A stretch of 64,000 bases of DNA from Microbacterium barkeri (lineage in GTDB: Bacteria; Actinomycetota; Actinomycetes; Actinomycetales; Microbacteriaceae), in contig NZ_BSEJ01000007.1 in assembly GCF_027921765.1 (NCBI RefSeq), positions 1 through 64,000 of the forward strand, in the 5' to 3' direction. Below, one piece after another: positions 45,699 to 53,349 of this stretch. The notes below the pieces were generated by a model that made no database searches, was not told the origin of the DNA, and saw nothing but the letters and a program-made list of their open reading frames with translations. The translations under genes and the position numbers were made by a program. Numbering within the stretch: the first letter of the stretch is position 1; every line of letters starts with the position of its first letter.

Positions 45699-47489
45699 TC
45701 ATTCGGCGAACTTGGGAAGCGGCTCTTCTGTCGTCTCAGACGGCATCACACGGTAGTTCTTCACGACCTGCGTCATCGCCTTCTGCAGGGCGGGAGCCGT
45801 GGCCGCAGACGATGTTACCCGCGTCGGCTCGTCGAGCGTGACCATCACGATGTACTCGGGGTCGTCGGCGGGGACCACTCCGACGATGCTCGTGAAGTAG
45901 ACGCCGGCCTTGTATCCGCCCTTGCCGTCGCTCTTCTGCGCGGTGCCCGTCTTGATGCCGATGCGGTAGCCGTCGACGGCCACCTGGTCGGCGAGGGTGC
46001 CCTGCGTCGCGACGTTCTCGAGCAGGCGGATGGTCGTGTCGGCCGCGTCCTCGCTGACCACGCGCTCGGGGTCGCTCAGCTCGGGCTTCTCGACCTCGCC
46101 GTCGGCCGTCGTGCACGACTCCACGATATGGAGGGGCTCGCGCACGCCGCCGTTGGCGATGGTCTGGTAGGCGTTGACGACCTGCGGCATCGTCGTCGTG
46201 AACGCCTGCCCGAACGTCGTGGCGTAGTGGCCCTGCGGGCCCCACTGATCGGGCGGGTAGATCAGCCCGGATTCCTCCCCGGGGAATCCGATGTCGGTGG
46301 GGGTGCCGACGCCGAACTTCTGCAGGTACTCGTAGCGCGTCTCATCGGGGACGAGCTCGCCGAACTTCGACAGCGCGACGTTCGACGAGTCGATGAGGGC
46401 GCCGGTGAGGGTGTAGTTGAACGTGCCGTGCGAGAACGAGTCGCCGACGCGCGCGCCGTTCGGGAAGGTCTCGAACCCCGAGGCGGTCACGGAGCTGGAG
46501 GGGGTCACGGCGCCCTGGTCGAGCAGCGTCGCCGCGGTGATGGCCTTGAACGTCGAACCCGGCTCGAACGTGCGGGAGAAGATGCGCGAGTAGCGGTCGT
46601 CCTCCTTGCTCGCGCCGAAGTCGTTGGGGTCGACCGTGGGGTACTCCGCAGCCGCGCGGACCGCGCCGGTCGCCACCTCGACGACCATGACCGCGCCCGA
46701 CTGCGCACCCTGGTTCTGGGTCTCCTCCGCGATCATCTGCTGCATGTACCACTGGAGATCGGCGTCGATCGTGAGCTGCAGCGTGCCGCCGTCGACGGGC
46801 GCCTTCGTCGTCTCCGTGCCCGGGATGATGAGCCCGTCCGATCCCTGCTGGTAGCTCAGCGAGCCGTTCTTCGCCTCGAGGCACGCGTTCTGCGCGGACT
46901 CGTAGCCCGCGAGGGGGGTCCCGTTGGTTCCGACGAACCCGAGGAGGTTCCCCGCCACGGCGCCGTACGGGTAAGCACGCGACTGCACCGGCTCGAAGTG
47001 GATGTACGGCAGGCCGAGCGCGAGGATCTTGCGGTACTGCTCGGTCGACAGCTTCTTGCCGAGCGGCGCGTACTCCGAGTCCGGGTTGGCCGCGAGGGCG
47101 TCCGAGACGATCTTCTCGATGTCCTCGCCGCTCATCCCGACGATCTCGCCGATCGCGGCGGCGCTCTCCTCCCACGTGACGACGTGCTCCTCGCCGTCCT
47201 CGTCCTCGCGCGTGAGGTCCTTCACGTTCTGCGGGTTGAACTGCGCGGCGTACTGCATCGTGCTGCTCGCGAGCACGGCTCCGTTCGCGTCGACGATCGA
47301 GCCGCGTGTCCCGTACAGCGTCTGCGTCGAGGCGATGCCGCTGTAGGCCGCGCGGTTGTCGAGGTGCTCCTGCGCGTTGACCACCTGGATGTCGACCAGG
47401 CGCACGGCGAAGCCGGCCACGACGACCGCGACGAGGGCTCCGGCGACGGCGGTGCGGCGCCTCGCGCTTCGACGGGCCTTCGCGTGCAT
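45699..47489 (-). CDS. ftsI: Penicillin-binding protein 2 / FtsI transpeptidase
   Basis: 596 aa class B PBP that crosslinks septal peptidoglycan. There is an N-terminal basic segment and one membrane helix (about 14-33), then a dimerisation domain. The transpeptidase motifs are STFK (312-315, nucleophile Ser312), SSN (368-370) and KTG (513-515). No PASTA domain is present at the C-terminus. It partners FtsW. The gene follows ftsL by 36 bases. Confidence 0.96.
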   Translation of the reverse strand: MHAKARRSARRRTAVAGALVAVVVAGFAVRLVDIQVVNAQEHLDNRAAYSGIASTQTLYGTRGSIVDANGAVLASSTMQYAAQFNPQNVKDLTREDEDGEEHVVTWEESAAAIGEIVGMSGEDIEKIVSDALAANPDSEYAPLGKKLSTEQYRKILALGLPYIHFEPVQSRAYPYGAVAGNLLGFVGTNGTPLAGYESAQNACLEAKNGSLSYQQGSDGLIIPGTETTKAPVDGGTLQLTIDADLQWYMQQMIAEETQNQGAQSGAVMVVEVATGAVRAAAEYPTVDPNDFGASKEDDRYSRIFSRTFEPGSTFKAITAATLLDQGAVTPSSSVTASGFETFPNGARVGDSFSHGTFNYTLTGALIDSSNVALSKFGELVPDETRYEYLQKFGVGTPTDIGFPGEESGLIYPPDQWGPQGHYATTFGQAFTTTMPQVVNAYQTIANGGVREPLHIVESCTTADGEVEKPELSDPERVVSEDAADTTIRLLENVATQGTLADQVAVDGYRIGIKTGTAQKSDGKGGYKAGVYFTSIVGVVPADDPEYIVMVTLDEPTRVTSSAATAPALQKAMTQVVKNYRVMPSETTEEPLPKFAE

Positions 47490-47525
47490 CTCGCCTCCTG
47501 GTGTCGCGTGCTTCGGCGGGTCGGA

Positions 47526-48125
47526 TCAGTGGGTCGTGGGGCTCGGCAGGCCGTCGGTCACGGCGGGCGGCAGCTGCGGCTGCTCCTCCTGAGCCCTCTC
47601 GTCGCTCTTCTCCGTCTGGCTCGAGGGTGCCTCATCCGCCGACTCCTCGGCGGAGCCCGACTGCGTGTCGGCGAGGAACGCGTTGCCGACCGCTCCGCGG
47701 CCCGCCGCATCGACGGCCGAGGCGGAGCCCGCCGCGGCGCCGCCGCCGATCACGGCTCCGTCGCTGAGGCGCAGGTAGCTGGGAGCCGCGTCGATGACCA
47801 TGCCGAGCGACGCGGCCTGCTCGGCCAGGTGCTGCGGCGAGCTGAGGCCCGCGACCTCGTCGTAGAGCGCCTGCGTCTCGAGCGTCAGCTCGCGCTGCTG
47901 CGCGTCGAGCGCCGCGATCTCGAAGGTGCTCTGCGTCGTCATGACCGACAGCGCCATCTGCGCGACCGCGATGAGCACGGCGCCGACCACCGCGACGACG
48001 GCGTAGGCCAGCTTCGGACGTCTGCGGCGGGCAGGGGCCTCGACCGGGCGCAGGTCGGGGCGGCGCTTCTCGACGGGCCGCCGGGCGGGCGGCGCGAGCA
48101 CGGAGCTCTGGGTGGCAAGGCTCAT
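47526..48125 (-). CDS. ftsL: FtsL-like septum protein
   Basis: 199 aa. A basic N-terminus is followed by one membrane helix (about 40-62, [21 protein letters not shown]), a short coiled coil ([21 protein letters not shown]) and a low-complexity acidic/Pro C-terminal tail. Sequence similarity to FtsL is always weak; the call rests on position between rsmH and ftsI and on topology. ATG overlaps the rsmH stop (ATGA). It bridges FtsQ and the FtsW/FtsI synthase. Confidence 0.85.
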   Translation of the reverse strand: MSLATQSSVLAPPARRPVEKRRPDLRPVEAPARRRRPKLAYAVVAVVGAVLIAVAQMALSVMTTQSTFEIAALDAQQRELTLETQALYDEVAGLSSPQHLAEQAASLGMVIDAAPSYLRLSDGAVIGGGAAAGSASAVDAAGRGAVGNAFLADTQSGSAEESADEAPSSQTEKSDERAQEEQPQLPPAVTDGLPSPTTH

Positions 48126-49075
48126 GGCACATCCCTCACTCGTTCGATGGCGCGCAGGCGCACCGGCTTGGCACGGGGGTTCGACTCCGCCTCGGCGTCG
48201 CTCGCGAGCTCGGCGCCGCGGACGAGGAGGCGGAACTCGGCGGCGTGCTCGGGCATCTCCATCGGGAGGCCGGCCGGCGCCTTCGACTTGACGGCCTCCG
48301 CGAACAGCCGCTTGACGAAGCGGTCCTCGAGCGACTGGTACGACAGCACGACCATCCGTCCGCCCACCGCGAGCGACGCGAGCGCGGCCGGGATCGCCCG
48401 CTCGAGCGCGGCGAGCTCGCCGTTCACCTCGATCCGCAGCGCCTGGAAGACGCGCTTCGCGGGGTGCCCGGCGTTCTTGAGCGCCGACGGCGTCGCGTCC
48501 TGGAGGATGTCGACCAGCCGTCCCGAGCGCTCGATGGGAGCCTCTGCCCGCGCCGCGATGATCGCGCGGGCGTAGCGCCCGGCGAGCTTCTCCTCGCCGT
48601 ACCGCTCGAAGATGCGGCGCAGGTCGCCCTCGCCGTACGTCGCGATGACGTCCGCTGCCGTCATGCCGCCCGTGGGATCCATCCGCATGTCGAGCGGAGC
48701 GTCCTGGGCGTAGGCGAAGCCGCGCTCGGCCTCGTCGAGCTGGAGCGACGAGACGCCGAGGTCGTAGAGGATGCCGTCGGCGCGGGGGAAGCCGGCGGAG
48801 TCGAGCGCCGCCCGGATGCCGTCGTACACCGTGTGGACGAGCGTCGTCCGGTCGGCGAAGCGCGCGAGCCGCTCCCCCGCGATGCGCAGCGCATCGGGGT
48901 CGCGGTCGAGGCCGACGAGGCGGATCCCCGGGAAGCGCTCGAGGAACGCCTCCGAGTGGCCGCCCATGCCGAGGGTGCCGTCGACGTACACGGCGCCGTC
49001 GTGCTCGAGCGCGGGGCCGAGCAGCTCGACGCAGCGCTCCAGCAGCACCGGGGTGTGGATGTCGCGGATGCCCAT
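48122..49075 (-). CDS. rsmH: 16S rRNA (cytosine(1402)-N4)-methyltransferase
   Basis: 317 aa SAM-dependent methyltransferase. [13 protein letters not shown] and [10 protein letters not shown] are the SAM-binding opening; [21 protein letters not shown] and [12 protein letters not shown] are family signatures. GAGGGAGACGAC precedes the ATG. It is second in the dcw cluster, 97 bases after mraZ. Confidence 0.96.
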   Translation of the reverse strand: MGIRDIHTPVLLERCVELLGPALEHDGAVYVDGTLGMGGHSEAFLERFPGIRLVGLDRDPDALRIAGERLARFADRTTLVHTVYDGIRAALDSAGFPRADGILYDLGVSSLQLDEAERGFAYAQDAPLDMRMDPTGGMTAADVIATYGEGDLRRIFERYGEEKLAGRYARAIIAARAEAPIERSGRLVDILQDATPSALKNAGHPAKRVFQALRIEVNGELAALERAIPAALASLAVGGRMVVLSYQSLEDRFVKRLFAEAVKSKAPAGLPMEMPEHAAEFRLLVRGAELASDAEAESNPRAKPVRLRAIERVRDVP

Positions 49076-49172
49076 GTCGTCTCCCTCATCCGTCCCCGGC
49101 TCTGATTCCCAACCGCTCGACCTGCCGCCGGGGAAGTGGCTTCAGGGCTGCGGGTGGGGATCACAACCGGGG

Positions 49173-49604
49173 TCAGAACAGTCCGGGGATCACCTCCTCC
49201 TCCAGTTCGGAGTAGCTCTCTTCATTGCTCTCGAGGTACGCGTTCCACGCGCCCGCGTCCCAGATCTCGGCGTGCGACCCGACGCCCGTGACGACGAGCT
49301 CCTTCTCCAGACCCGCGTAGGTGCGCAGGTGGGACGGGATGGTGATCCGGTTCTGACCGTCGGGGGTCTCGGCACTCGCACCGGACAGGAACATGCGCAT
49401 GAAATCGCGCGCCTGCTTGTTCGTGAGCGGAGCCTCGCGGATCCGCTCGTGCACCCGCTCGAACTCCGCCGTGCTGAACACGTACAGGCAGCGCTCCTGT
49501 CCGCGCGTCACGACGATCCCGCCGGCGAGCTCCTCGCGGAACTTCGCGGGGAGGATGACGCGGCCCTTGTCGTCGAGCTTGGGGGTATGCGTGCCCAACA
49601 GCAT
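49173..49604 (-). CDS. mraZ: Transcriptional regulator MraZ
   Basis: 143 aa AbrB-like DNA-binding protein, first gene of the dcw cluster and its autoregulator. Two tandem SpoVT/AbrB-type halves are visible: [23 protein letters not shown] ([12 protein letters not shown] in the first) and [20 protein letters not shown] in the second. It binds repeats of GTGG(G/A); three such repeats lie 43-67 bases before its ATG. Confidence 0.96.
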   Translation of the reverse strand: MLLGTHTPKLDDKGRVILPAKFREELAGGIVVTRGQERCLYVFSTAEFERVHERIREAPLTNKQARDFMRMFLSGASAETPDGQNRITIPSHLRTYAGLEKELVVTGVGSHAEIWDAGAWNAYLESNEESYSELEEEVIPGLF

Positions 49605-49646
49605 CGGCCATCACACCCCCCTTCGTTCCGGCCAACTCAGGTGCGC

Positions 49647-49671
49647 CCCACTTTACTCCACTTCCCTCCAC
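49647..49671 (-). promoter_or_regulatory. MraZ operator (three GTGGR repeats)
   Basis: On the minus strand GTGGA-N5-GTGGA-N5-GTGGG, repeating exactly every 10 bases (plus-strand CCCAC/TCCAC at 49647, 49657 and 49667). It lies just before mraZ, matching described MraZ boxes. Confidence 0.8.
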
Positions 49672-49743
49672 TGTCCAGGGAGATCTGCGCATTCTCAGGA
49701 ATGCGGCGCGTCGGAGTGCCGCGTGATCTCAAGGGAGAACGCG

Positions 49744-49781
49744 GTGGAGGAGAGTGGAGGCCAAGTGGAGGGCGAGTGGAG
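49744..49781 (+). promoter_or_regulatory. Second GTGGAG array, inverted relative to the MraZ operator
   Basis: Four GTGGAG copies on the plus strand at 49744, 49754, 49765 and 49776 (10, 11 and 11 base steps), about 73 bases further upstream of mraZ. They could be extra MraZ sites or remnants of a duplicated operator. Confidence 0.55.
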
Positions 49782-49805
49782 CGGACGGCGGTCGCCGGGC
49801 ACAGA

Positions 49806-49835
49806 AAAAGCGCCGACCCGAAGGTCGGCGCTTTT
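49806..49835 (-). terminator. Terminator of the DUF3040 gene
   Basis: 13-base stem (AAAAGCGCCGACC / GGTCGGCGCTTTT) with a CGAA loop, giving a T-run in either direction. It begins 21 bases beyond the DUF3040 stop. Confidence 0.85.
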
Positions 49836-49855
49836 GGTGTGGAGGACGGTGGGGC

Positions 49856-50242
49856 TCAGCGGCCCTGCTGGCGGCGGTCCCATCGATCGTTCATGCGGTC
49901 CATGAAGGACGCACCCTGCATCGGCTTGCCGGGCACGGTGCCCGTGCGCGGGAGACCCTGCGCGTCGTCGCCCTTGGCCGGCGTCGTGGCGAGCACGACC
50001 CCGCCGACCATCGCGGCGAAGCCCGCGACCCCGAGTCCTATGCCGAGAGCCAGGATGCTGTTCCACAGGGCGATGCCCGCGATCACGGCGGCGAGGCCGA
50101 CGAGCACGAGGATGGCCCCGTAGATGAGATTGCGATAGCTGAGCGCACGGCTCGCCGAAGCGCTCACGACGTCGGCGTCGTTCTGCATGAGATGGCGTTC
50201 CATCTCGTCCAGCAGGCGCTGCTCCTGTTCGGAGAGTGGCAT
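49856..50242 (-). CDS. DUF3040 domain membrane protein
   Basis: 128 aa. MPLSEQEQRLLDEMERHL is the hallmark opening of DUF3040, followed by two helices (about 39-60 and 64-85) and a polar C-terminus (RMNDRWDRRQQGR). Its function is unknown. In M. tuberculosis the homologue sits at the same place upstream of the mraZ cluster. It has a GAGGGGG ribosome site and a TAGAAT box (50272-50277), so it is a normal leadered gene. Confidence 0.88.
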   Translation of the reverse strand: MPLSEQEQRLLDEMERHLMQNDADVVSASASRALSYRNLIYGAILVLVGLAAVIAGIALWNSILALGIGLGVAGFAAMVGGVVLATTPAKGDDAQGLPRTGTVPGKPMQGASFMDRMNDRWDRRQQGR

Positions 50243-50294
50243 GGTGTCCCCCTCGGGTGAAACTGACGATCATTCTATCGCCGCGTGTCCTCAC

Positions 50295-50300
50295 TAGGCT
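50295..50300 (+). promoter_or_regulatory. Leaderless -10 box of the polyprenyl synthase gene
   Basis: TAGGCT, then six bases (AGGCCT), then the GTG at 50307. Confidence 0.55.
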
Positions 50301-50306
50301 AGGCCT

Positions 50307-51389
50307 GTGGCGCCTCCTCTCCCCCTGATCGAGACGATCTCCCAGCGACTGGAGAGCTTCTCGACAGTGCAGCACCAGGCCGCTCGCGAGCACGGCCCCG
50401 AGGCCGAGGGATTCGTCGCCAGCGCGACGGCCGCGCTCGTCGGCGGGAAGCGCCTCCGCGGGCGGTTCTGCGCGACGGGATGGCGCGCGGTGCGCGGGGC
50501 GGACGCCGCCCTCCCGAGCAGCGTCGTCGATGCGTGCGCGGCGCTCGAGGTGTTCCAGGCCGCCGCGCTCGTGCACGACGACCTCATCGACAACTCCGAC
50601 ACGCGCCGAGGGCGGCCCTCCGCCCACCGCGCCCTCGAGGCGTGGCACCGCGACGCCGGCTGGGCCGGCGACGCGGCCGCCTTCGGGCGATCCGGCTCGG
50701 TCCTGCTGGGAGACCTGCTCCTGTCATGGAGCGCCGATCTCTTCGACGCCGCGCTGGAGGGGCTCGACACGACCCCTGGCCGCGCGCGGTCCGAGTACGC
50801 GCGGATGCGCCGCGAGGTGATGATCGGGCAGTTCCTCGATGTCGCCGAGGAATCGGCCTGGCCGCGCACACCCGACGCGCAGCACGCCGATCGCGCCCTC
50901 CGCATCGCGTCCCTGAAGTCGGCCCGATACAGCGTGCAGCAGCCCCTCGTCATCGGCGCGGCCCTCGCGGGCGGCTCGGACGCGCAGCTCGCGGCGCTCG
51001 CGGCCTTCGGCCATCCGCTCGGGCTCGCGTTCCAGCTGCGCGATGACGTGCTCGGCGTGTTCGGCGACGCGGACGAGACCGGCAAGCCCGCCGGCGACGA
51101 CCTCCGCGAGGGGAAGCGCACCCTGCTCATCGCGTACGCGCGCGAGCGCGCGACCGCGGACATCCGCGCGCGGATCGACGCGCTCGTCGGCGACCCCGAT
51201 CTCGGCGACGCCGAGATCGCCTTCCTCCGCGAGCAGATCGTCGGCAGCGGAGCGCTCGAGCGCGTCGAGGAGCGCATCGCCGCGTACGCCGATGAGGCCG
51301 TCGCGGCGCTGGCATCCGCGCCCATCGACGCCGATGCGGTCGTCGAGCTGCGTCAGCTGCTCGACGCGGCCACCCAGCGCACCGCGTGA
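50307..51389 (+). CDS. idsA: Polyprenyl diphosphate synthase
   Basis: 360 aa trans-prenyltransferase that condenses isopentenyl diphosphate with allylic diphosphates. The first Asp-rich motif is DDLID (91-95) after LVH, the second is in FQLRDDVLGVFGD (243-254), and GGKRLRGRF is the diphosphate-binding loop. The likely product is GGPP or a short polyprenyl chain for carotenoids, menaquinone or lipid carriers; length specificity cannot be read. GTG start with leaderless spacing. It ends one base from the opposing Rv2175c-like stop. Confidence 0.9.
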   Translation: MAPPLPLIETISQRLESFSTVQHQAAREHGPEAEGFVASATAALVGGKRLRGRFCATGWRAVRGADAALPSSVVDACAALEVFQAAALVHDDLIDNSDTRRGRPSAHRALEAWHRDAGWAGDAAAFGRSGSVLLGDLLLSWSADLFDAALEGLDTTPGRARSEYARMRREVMIGQFLDVAEESAWPRTPDAQHADRALRIASLKSARYSVQQPLVIGAALAGGSDAQLAALAAFGHPLGLAFQLRDDVLGVFGDADETGKPAGDDLREGKRTLLIAYARERATADIRARIDALVGDPDLGDAEIAFLREQIVGSGALERVEERIAAYADEAVAALASAPIDADAVVELRQLLDAATQRTA

Positions 51390-51390
51390 G

Positions 51391-51741
51391 TCACGCGAGC
51401 GTCTGAGCGACCCGGCGCACCTCGCTCTTGCGCCCCGCGAGCAGCGCCGTGATCGGCGCGACGCCGATCGTGTCATCCGTCGTGAGCAGCCAGTCGATCG
51501 CCTCGTCGTCGGTGAAGCCGGCGTCCGCGAGGACGATCACGGTGCCCCGGAGCGAGGACAGCGGATGGCCGTCCACGATGAAGACGGAGGGCACCTTGAG
51601 CGGCCCCTCGCGCCGCGAGCCGATGAGCGCGCGCTCATCGAGCAGCCGGCGGATGCGCCCCTGCGGCTCGCCGAGGATCTCGACGAGCTCGGGAATGGTC
51701 AGCCAGTCGGTGGGAACGGTCGAGGAGGTCTCCGCAGTCAC
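51391..51741 (-). CDS. Rv2175c family DNA-binding protein
   Basis: 116 aa. A winged-helix-like N-terminal domain (DWLTIPELVEILGEPQGRIRRLLDERALIG) is followed by the Rv2175c C-terminal domain (VFIVDGHPLSSLRGTVIVLADAGFTDDEAIDWL). In M. tuberculosis Rv2175c binds DNA and is phosphorylated by the kinase PknL, which abolishes binding. Here too a PASTA kinase gene is nearby. The N-terminal tail has a Thr/Ser cluster (TAETSSTVPT) where phosphorylation could occur. Confidence 0.88.
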   Translation of the reverse strand: MTAETSSTVPTDWLTIPELVEILGEPQGRIRRLLDERALIGSRREGPLKVPSVFIVDGHPLSSLRGTVIVLADAGFTDDEAIDWLLTTDDTIGVAPITALLAGRKSEVRRVAQTLA

Positions 51742-51808
51742 GTCATCAGTTTCTCATCTCCTCGACGGGCGACGCCGCTCGGGCGGCACCGCGGCACAAA
51801 TCACATCA

Positions 51809-51889
51809 GTCACACCCGTCCCGTTGACACCCCGGGCACCACCGGTCACTTCCGGTGACACCAATTGACTTCGTAACACTTCCGTGACA
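51809..51889 (+). promoter_or_regulatory. GTNACA direct repeats and promoter before the LysM gene
   Basis: GTCACA at 51809; GTCACT-TCCG-GTGACA at 51845-51860; GTAACA-CTTCC-GTGACA at 51873-51889. A TTGACT (about 51865-51870) between the last two pairs could be a -35 box. Tandem GTNACA-type repeats resemble MtrA sites reported near cell-wall hydrolase genes in mycobacteria and corynebacteria. This is a pattern match only. Confidence 0.4.
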
Positions 51890-51922
51890 ACGTTTCTCGA
51901 GTCCGATCGTTGGGGGTTCAAC

Positions 51923-53254
51923 GTGCATCGACCGACTCCGCGCCGCAGGCGCGACCTGTTCACCACCGTTCCCATGGCTGTCACCGGCGCCATCGCCGTG
52001 ACCCTGGGAGCTCCTGCCGCTGCCGTCGCCGCGGAGCCGAAGCCGCGGGACGGCATGCGCCATCTGCCGTCGGCGTTCGGCCACGTGCAGGGCAGCCTCG
52101 CGGTCGCCGCCGGCACGGCCCCGAAGCAGCCGATGGCCGCCGCCGCGCAGATCACGGTGCGCGCTGCCGCCGCTGTCGCGACGAGCTACACGGTCGAGTC
52201 GGGAGACACGATCACCGGGATCGCCATCCGCCACGGCCTGCGCACCGTCGACCTGCTGACGTGGAACGGCCTCAGCTGGTCGAGCACGATCTACCCGGGC
52301 CAGAAGCTCACGCTGGCCACGCGCGCCGCGGCGCCTGCGCAGACCGAGGCGAAGCCCTCGATCGAGGCGTCCGCCACGACGAAGAGCCACACGGTCGCGG
52401 CGGGCGACACGGTCTGGTCGATCGCGCAGAAGCACGGCACGTCGGTCGACCGCATCATCTCGCTCAACAAGCTCGGCGCGGACGCGATGATCTTCCCCGG
52501 GCAGAAGCTCCTCGTCGCGAGCAACGCCGTCGCGCCCCAGGCCGAGGCGAAGCAGCAGGAGTCGGCGCCCGAGGCACCCCAGGCGCCCGCCGTCCCCGAA
52601 TCCCCCGCCGACGAGACCTACATCGTCCAGGCCGGCGACACCCTCTGGAGCATCGCGCAGGAGCACGGTGTGAGCGTGAGCGAGCTCCTCGCGGAGAACG
52701 GTCTCAACGGGTCGAGCATCATCTACCCCGGGCAGAAGATCGTCATCCCGCGCGCCGACGCGAAGCCGGCGCCGCAGGGCGAGGAGAAGAAGGAGGAGTC
52801 CGCTCCCCCGTCGATCTACGACTCGCCGCAGGATCAGCTCACCTCGTCGCTCAACGCGCCGCAGACCGAGAACGCGCAGATGATCATCCGCATCGGACGC
52901 GAGCTCGGCATCCCGGACAAGGGCATCGCGATCGCGCTGGCGACCGCGATGGTCGAGTCCTCGCTGCGCAACGTCAGCTGGGGTGACCGCGACTCGCTGG
53001 GCCTGTTCCAGCAGCGCCCGAGCACGGGCTGGGGCACCGAGGAGCAGATCCTCGACCGCGACTACTCCATCCGGGTCTTCTACGGCGGCGCGGGCGACCC
53101 GAACGGGCACACGACGCGCGGCCTGCGCGACATCCCCGGCTGGGAGAGCATGGAGTTCGGCGAGGCGGCCCAGACCGTCCAGATCTCGGCGTTCCCCGAC
53201 CGGTACCGCCGCTGGGAGCAGCAGGCCTACAGCTGGCTGGCCCAGCTCGGCTGA
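51923..53254 (+). CDS. LysM-repeat protein with lysozyme-like domain
   Basis: 443 aa secreted cell-wall protein. The start chosen is GTG 51923, with TGGGGG upstream and a good signal peptide after it (basic RRRRD, then a hydrophobic run to AAAVAA, about residue 37); GTG 51884 would add 13 residues. Three LysM domains lie at about 89-132, 156-198 and 232-275, each with GDT and YPGQK/FPGQK marks. An Ala/Pro/Glu linker follows, then a lysozyme/transglycosylase-like domain (315-443) with AMVESSLRN (likely catalytic Glu345) and LGLFQQRPS. It probably binds and cuts peptidoglycan. Confidence 0.88.
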   Translation: MHRPTPRRRRDLFTTVPMAVTGAIAVTLGAPAAAVAAEPKPRDGMRHLPSAFGHVQGSLAVAAGTAPKQPMAAAAQITVRAAAAVATSYTVESGDTITGIAIRHGLRTVDLLTWNGLSWSSTIYPGQKLTLATRAAAPAQTEAKPSIEASATTKSHTVAAGDTVWSIAQKHGTSVDRIISLNKLGADAMIFPGQKLLVASNAVAPQAEAKQQESAPEAPQAPAVPESPADETYIVQAGDTLWSIAQEHGVSVSELLAENGLNGSSIIYPGQKIVIPRADAKPAPQGEEKKEESAPPSIYDSPQDQLTSSLNAPQTENAQMIIRIGRELGIPDKGIAIALATAMVESSLRNVSWGDRDSLGLFQQRPSTGWGTEEQILDRDYSIRVFYGGAGDPNGHTTRGLRDIPGWESMEFGEAAQTVQISAFPDRYRRWEQQAYSWLAQLG

Positions 53255-53285
53255 TCCGCGCGGAGGCGCGCGGGATCGTCATCGA

Positions 53286-53318
53286 CCTGTGACCGGCGCC
53301 GGGCGCGCCGGTCACAGG
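53286..53318 (+). terminator. Terminator after the LysM gene
   Basis: CCTGTGACCGGCGC pairs perfectly with GCGCCGGTCACAGG around a 5-base loop, 32 bases after the stop. Confidence 0.75.
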
Positions 53319-53337
53319 CGTCTCAGGGGCCCTTTCG

Positions 53338-53343
53338 TAGAAT
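53338..53343 (+). promoter_or_regulatory. Leaderless -10 box of the PASTA kinase gene
   Basis: TAGAAT, then six bases (TCAACG), then the GTG at 53350. Confidence 0.6.
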
Positions 53344-53349
53344 TCAACG

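Noticed and set aside
44649-48575. Long plus-strand frame opposite murF, ftsI and ftsL
   Set aside because: Antisense shadow of conserved dcw genes; no ribosome site, no domain.
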